Assembly (NCBI GenBank): GCA_028095005.1
Contig: CM051461.1
Coordinates: 41,465,968 to 41,529,967 of the forward strand
DNA: 64,000 nucleotides
Reading direction: 5' to 3'
Source of the DNA: Rhynchospora pubera
Taxonomy: Eukaryota > Streptophyta > Magnoliopsida > Poales > Cyperaceae
Position 1 is the stretch's first letter. Each line of letters opens with the position of its first letter. Both the position numbers and the translations under genes were made by a program. The notes under the pieces were generated by a model. The model had not been told where the DNA came from. It ran no database searches and was given only the letters and a program-made list of their open reading frames with translations. Positions 58,768-64,000 of this stretch are shown piece after piece.

Positions 58768-61484
58768 TTATCGTATTCTACGCTTCTTAGAAGTAAGCCT
58801 TCTTGAAAGCAGATTAATAACCTGACTCTTCTCATCTCCCATATGGAGATCCATAAAACAGACCTGCCGATAATTGCCTTCAGAGTTTCGAGGTAGCTTG
58901 GATTGCCAATTTGTCTTCTTCTTATCTTTACTCGCAGAAATATCAGGATCCTTCATGAAATACCCAATTTTCAAAATGTTATGTGCAAATAAATCAAATG
59001 CCAGAGAGCAAAATACAGTGATATATAGCAAGGCAGTTTAGAGCATTTGTCAACATAAAAGATCTTTAGATGGTATATCTTTAATCAATTAACGAATAGA
59101 CAAATAAACAAAAAGAAAAAAAAAAAGTTAATGTAACTGGTACCAGGTGGCTCATCTTAAGGCAGTTCAAAACAGGACAATTATCAAGCAAGCTAATCAC
59201 ATCTTCAATGGTAGCTTCATGACAACATGTAGAAAGCTTCAAGTTAAGTAAGCGAGGAAATAAAGGTGGCGTCTTGTTGGAATCCAAAATATGAAATGGT
59301 TTCAGCTGAGCCTACAGTTAAAAGTAAAAAAACAAAGGTCCTAACTAATTATTGTAATAGAATAAAACATTGAAGTTTCCATATTCTACATACTGACGTA
59401 CATCAGTGCAAATTTCAAATTTGATTAATATACATCATCCAATTAAGTCAAGCCATGAAAAACAAGTACATGAAATCAGAAACTACATAAAAGAGTTCTA
59501 CTTGGAAGCCTGTGGATAGAGGGGCGAACCTTTAATTACCACATTGGTTCCCAGTGTGGCCATTTCTTTTCAATTAAGGATGCAGGCACTCAGTTTTACA
59601 CACATTCTGAGTCAAAAGATTTTAGAACCAAAAAAATATACAAGGTTTGGTAAAATTGGATAAAGTGTCCCCAACCAAACCAAACAATCAATGACCATTC
59701 TAGCAGGAACAAAAATGTCCATTTCATTGACCTGGCTTAAGATACATAGTTCCAGATCCATAAAAACAACGATTGGGGTGAATTAGAAAGCTTAAAAAAC
59801 TTTCTTTTTGCTAGAAAAAATATGTCAATTATTCAACAATATAAAAGATCATTAATCAGCCAAGCTGTATTCCCAACAAACATGCTGTCATTATAATTTA
59901 ATACAACATCAATCAAAAGGTAAAGCCATGAACTTAGACTTATCTTTGTCTACTGCGCCAAATTTTGCTTTATCACAACAAACTATACAAAGATATCTAA
60001 AAATCTCATAGATATAATGATCAATCATATAAGGGTGATGCATCTCAAATGAGAATAGTTATAGGCCTGGAAGTTGCATTTATAAGAACTTGGGAGGGGG
60101 CAGTTGCATAAGTGAGGCCAAATGGCATTAATATCTATTCAGATAGTTCACTATAGAATTTTCATAGAAGCTAGCAAACAGGAGCATTATCAAATGAAAA
60201 TAGATACAAAGAGAAAGATAATTGTATTGAGGACTAACCCAATCATCCCAAATTGTAAGATTCAGGTTTACTGCATTGGCAATACACTTCAAGAGGTCGC
60301 TTACTGGTGGCGCAAACTCCTCCTTGGCACCAGAGAGGTGGATGTCAGCCTTTCTCAGCACCGGCATCTCGGCTTGAAACAGCTTGAGCAAACACATTCT
60401 GCAAGAGAACTTCAAATATTCCAGCCTAGGGAAGGACAGTTGCATCTCAGGACATCTGAGATAGGTCTTCTCACAATGAAAAGATGTCTGAAAAATGAAG
60501 TTGATCTTTATTATTACACCAACGATATAAAGAACCTCTACTGTAATTGCTATATGAAATTAGCTTAGCTCATTCATGAAATTGCAATTTGCTGTCCGAT
60601 CTCAAGGTTCCAAACTAATCGCAGTTAAACTCAAATGATCAATCATTCCATTGCTTTCAAACAGGAGCAATAAAAAATTTAGGAACTAAAATGATTACTC
60701 ACCTCAATAGAAAGCTTCAGCACTAGTGCATTTGGAACGCTCTTCAACATACTGGCCAATACAAGTGCATGTACTTCACGCTTTGCTCACTAGGGGCATC
60801 TCCCCATGAATAGATCGAAGCGCCCCAGCTTAGGAAAACACAGCTTCATTATTTTGCCTGATTCAGCGTCCTGACGCTTAGAGAGGAAATATCTATTAGA
60901 TCTTGATCGACGTCGCTTAGATGTAGATATTCTAGGACTGGAAGTCCTCGGATGAGTCGGGTAAGGTCAGCGGAATCCATATTCAGCCAAAGGTAGAGAG
61001 ACTTGAGGCGTGTGGAAACAATATCAGGAGGCAATAAAGCTGTGTGGCTCCGAAGCAGTTGTTGGCAGGCCTTCCACATAAAAGATTTCATGCGGCGGCC
61101 AAGGTGGTCAGCAGTTGTGATGCGGATAGATTCGAGAGACCCAATGGAAAAGATACTGTGGCAAACTGCTGCAGCTGTGGGGGTATCCAGGCTCAAACGA
61201 AGATGCTGGACGCCTAGATGTGCAGCACGATCGATCCAGCGGGCAACGGATTTAAGAGGGAGGGGGCAACGGGAGTAGCCGCAGGTTTCAATGAAGTAGA
61301 GCGAGGGTAAGGCCGACCAAAGGCGGTGGAAGCGGCGCGAGAGGCAGGAGGTTTCAACCGCACGGTGAACGGGGAGGAGTGACAGAATTTTGAGGAGAAC
61401 ATGCTCTGGTAAATCCGAAAGCCGGTCCATCAGCACATCTGATGGCGGTGGTGGATCCGGAGGATGGCCCACCGTGTCTGCCAT
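58768..61484 (-). pseudogene. F-box/LRR (FBD-type) gene with a frameshift and two stops
   Basis: Exon 1 runs 61484-60703, then 60487-60239, 59311-59144 and 58950-58768. It starts MADTVGHPPDPPPPSD, followed by a clear F-box: MDRLSDLPEHVLLKILSLLP with TSCLSRRFHRLW. LRR-like strands follow (LKSLYLWLN, LPVLEYLHLSDVD, FPRLEYLKFSC, FPRLLNLKLST) and a basic C-terminus ends SRRLTSKKRRIR. F-box/LRR proteins are substrate adaptors of SCF ubiquitin ligases. In exon 1 the frame ends at TAA 60849; the homologous sequence continues in another frame (GKIMKLCFPKLGRFDLFMGR) and meets TAG TGA at 60792-60787 before running in frame into exon 2. Later exons are intact and in phase, so decay is recent, or an unusual splice bypasses the lesion. 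A truncated 211-codon F-box protein is possible. Confidence 0.75.
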
Positions 61485-61501
61485 GGCCAAGGCCAACTGA
61501 C

Positions 61502-61526
61502 TTTTTTTTTTTTTTTTTTTGATAAA
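61502..61526. mobile_element. 25-bp poly(T) insertion with 14-bp TSD, next to the F-box start codon
   Basis: T19 followed by GATAAA is flanked by perfect copies of CAAGGCCAACTGAC (61488-61501, 61527-61540). It reads as TTTATC plus poly(A) on the minus strand. It lies 4 nt upstream of the first TSD base from the ATG at 61484, in the 5' leader. Confidence 0.75.
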
Positions 61527-61781
61527 CAAGGCCAACTGACTGCTGAGACTGACTAGGTTTAGGAGTACAGTGAGGAATAGTAAAACTGTAAATTATGAAG
61601 GGAATTTGTCAAATTGTGGGGATAAACGAATGGAGAAGGATTGTGTTTCATGAGCGATAAAACCCTGAAACAATTAAAAACAATATTAATATTAAAATAT
61701 AATAATTAAATAATATTGGGATATCCGTTTTCGAGTATATAGTTCTTTGAACAAGTGTTTTCTTTGAACAATATTGCGATA

Positions 61782-63530
61782 GGCAAAATTAGATATAACC
61801 CCTCGAAACATCTCCAATTAGATATAACCTCTTCCAAATGTTAAAATTAGATATAACTCTTTTTAATCATCTCATTCATAGATATAAATCATTTTTAATC
61901 ATTTTTATATATTTAACTATATATTTTTAAAAAATAATGAGCTGTATTAATATTGGACGAAAATGCCCTCTTTCCTATATAGGACTTTTCACCTTCCCAC
62001 TTTTTTATTAATTAAAGCAAGGGTCAAAGCCCCCGACTTTTGTATTGAAAGTAAAGTAAAGTTCTGTACATTTTAGCCAGCAGCAGGGGCGAATTCACGG
62101 TTAGAGTCTCACCTACCGCCGTCGAGCTCCTGGAGTCCCTCTTTAGCCTCAACGAATTTTTTCTGCCATTGGAGCACTCAAAGGTGGGGCTGAAAAACAG
62201 AAAAAGAGAAACCGTTCGATCAAATGATTCATTGGAGTACTCAGCCCCACCTAAATATTTTTCGTAGATCCGCCACTGGCCAGCAGGTAAAAAAAGAAAA
62301 GAAAAACAAAATGAGAGGAACAACGCCTCAAAAAAAGAGAAAAAATACAAAAAAATGAATGACAAAAAAGAAGTCTAATGCAAGATTTTCCACTCAAGGA
62401 ACGCTTCAGCTGCAACTTGTGAACTAGAGATTTTGAAAAACTCTTCTACACCTCTCTCCAAATAGCAAAACACACAACAACCAAGATTTCTCTTTGTGTT
62501 TTATTAAAACACCTGTTCAGAAGCACTTCAGAAGTAGTTGTATTAAGTAAGCTAAGAGATTGCAGACATGCAATTGAATGCTTGACCAGAGAAAAGAAAG
62601 GGCAAGTATTTCACCTTCCCGCTTGTTAAGGAAATGTTATATTAACAAATCAAAGGCTTTCTTTTTGTTTTTTTTTTTGCTTGCTGTTAGCACTTTTTGC
62701 ATTGTAGTATATTGATAGCTTGATTCAACGAATCAAAGACTTTCTAGATTCGTATCACATTTGTCCAGATGCCATATACCATATTAACATTTCTTTCATG
62801 TCCTCTTTGGAAGTTTATATTTCATTGCTAGACACAAAATTCTTTACATTGAAGTAAGTTGATCTCTACATGCATGGAAGCATACGGGTTTTACAAACAT
62901 ATCAGGTATTGATATAGATGTTATATATTGTACCAATAAAAGCATTATTAGACGCCCACTTGACCATGTGAATAAAATAAAATTATTAAATTGCACAAAA
63001 GAGAACGAGATAAGAATTTTAAATTTGTGCCCTGTTGCTCCACATGCTCCACTTCTACAAAGACCGGTAAGTTTGCTAACCCTCAAAAGAGAATTTTAAA
63101 TTTGATACCAAATCAAAATTACACGTTTTCTGAAAATTAATGCCAGTCAATCTACGCCCCTACTATTCAAGCTATTCAAAAAAATCAAGAATTACCTTGT
63201 TGATCAAAACTCCACAATCAGACCTATGCCTTTACCAATTCTTCGCTAGTCGGTAATTTTTTTTTTTTGGAAAATAGCTTGATAAAAAACCGATTTTCTG
63301 TTTCTTTCAAGTGTGAAGGTGAAAGAATCTGTATGGAAAGAGGGCATTTTCGTCCAATATTAATGCAACTCAGTATTTTTTAAAAAGATATCGTTAAAAT
63401 ATATAAAAATGATTGAAAAGGGTTTATATCTATGAATGAGATGATTAAAAGGGGTTATATCTAATTTTGACGTTTGGAGGGGGTTATATCTAATTGGAGA
63501 TGTTTCGAGGGGTTATATCTAATTTTTTCC
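61782..63530. mobile_element. Mutator-type TIR element, 1.75 kb
   Basis: Ends GGCAAAATTAGATATAACCC and the inverse of GGAAAAAATTAGATATAACC. TIRs run about 200 bp to GGACGAAAATGCCCTC / GAGGGCATTTTCGTCC. The 9-bp flanks ATTGCGATA (61773-61781) and ATTGGGGTA (63531-63539) match at 7 of 9. The interior contains a nested hAT-type MITE but no transposase. Confidence 0.8.
62084..62278. mobile_element. Nested hAT-type MITE, 195 bp, perfect 8-bp TSD
   Basis: Termini CAGGGGCGAATTCACGG and the inverse of CAGTGGCGGATCTACGA. TSD GCCAGCAG at 62076-62083 and 62279-62286. CAG-start TIRs and 8-bp TSDs are hAT features. It lies inside the Mutator-type element, so it is younger. Confidence 0.85.
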
Positions 63531-63689
63531 ATTGGGGTATTAGGCCCTGTAGGTATTTTCTTTTTTGTTTTGCGTATCTTTTGTACACGTGTTTATTTTT
63601 AACTATTTCTTTTTAATTTAAATATTTAATGAAAATTTTCGTTGGCGATCGCCAATCTTCTTACAAAAGAGTTTACACCTTTAGTCATT

Positions 63690-64000
63690 GAAGTTTTAAG
63701 AAGAGTGGTTACAATACCGATAGTGGTACATGACTCGTTAAAATTGGCTGTAAACTGGTCATTTAGAAGCAGAATATGCGTAGATATTTGACACAGATCA
63801 CAAATCTTCACGCAATAACTTTACAATTATATTATCTCTCAATTGAACACTAAAACTTATACAAGAAATAGTAAAAACAGGAGCTAAGCAAAAATGAACC
63901 ACATCTTATTCTGTCGATCTGACAATTTGATACATAGCTGGTAACTAAACCCGATCAATTACTATTTCAAGTTTTCTAAAAATAAGATTAAGAAAAGTTC
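63690..64000 (-). pseudogene. WEX-like fragment E, running off the window
   Basis: Close to fragment D (GTTACAATACCGATAGTGGT; ATCACAAATCTTCACGCAA; GGAGCTAAGCAAAAATGAAC). It is the 3' flank of a further array member; whether coding sequence follows cannot be seen. It starts about 160 bp after the Mutator-type element. Confidence 0.6.

Overview
The window is nuclear DNA of a flowering plant. Its genes carry many GT-AG introns and belong to plant families: NADH kinase, SWC5/BCNT, a LAP5-type polyketide synthase, an FBD-style F-box/LRR protein and a DUF629-like zinc-finger protein. The intergenic DNA is AT-rich and full of MITEs, LTR and SINE insertions. I cannot name the species.

Layout. 1-2007 (+) holds the 3' exons of an NADH kinase gene (NADK3-like). 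2008-8420 is mostly non-coding, with a solo LTR (5-bp TSD), a two-exon gene for an 86-residue protein (3698-4173, -), three copies of one MITE family and a tRNA-derived SINE. 9073-12177 (-) is a five-exon SWC5 gene. 12540-23965 holds a head-to-tail array of Werner-exonuclease-like (WEX-like) genes. Copy A is broken by one TAG. Copy B has an open 300-codon frame but has lost the first catalytic motif. Copy C keeps only its 3' part here; its 5' leader and promoter lie about 25.7 kb away at 49697-51380. Further 3' fragments D and E lie at 56250-57105 and 63690-64000. 25293-29526 (-) is an eight-exon DUF629-like gene.

29690-31586 is a nested pair of Mutator-type TIR elements with 9-bp TSDs; relatives lie at 43152-44109 and 61782-63530. 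31587-39559 has no gene I can name. 39560-41940 (+) is an intron-containing PP2C pseudogene, and just downstream is a Helitron-type 3' end that abuts a fragment of a carotenoid-isomerase-like (CRTISO2-like) exon. A second Helitron-type end follows at 43107. 44110-49697 looks like non-coding LTR-retrotransposon debris. 53410-55288 (-) is an intact LAP5/PKSB-type gene. 58768-61484 (-) is an F-box/LRR gene with a frameshift and two stops.

The intact genes do not form a pathway: NAD(H) phosphorylation, SWR1 chromatin remodelling and sporopollenin precursor synthesis are unrelated jobs. The most interesting material is the decaying, repeatedly duplicated pseudo-exonuclease array; the nested MULE elements whose structure can be read to the base; the possible Helitron capture of PP2C and CRTISO2-like fragments; and two tiny poly(T) insertions with 14-bp target-site duplications. 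All calls come from reading the sequence by eye; no search was run.
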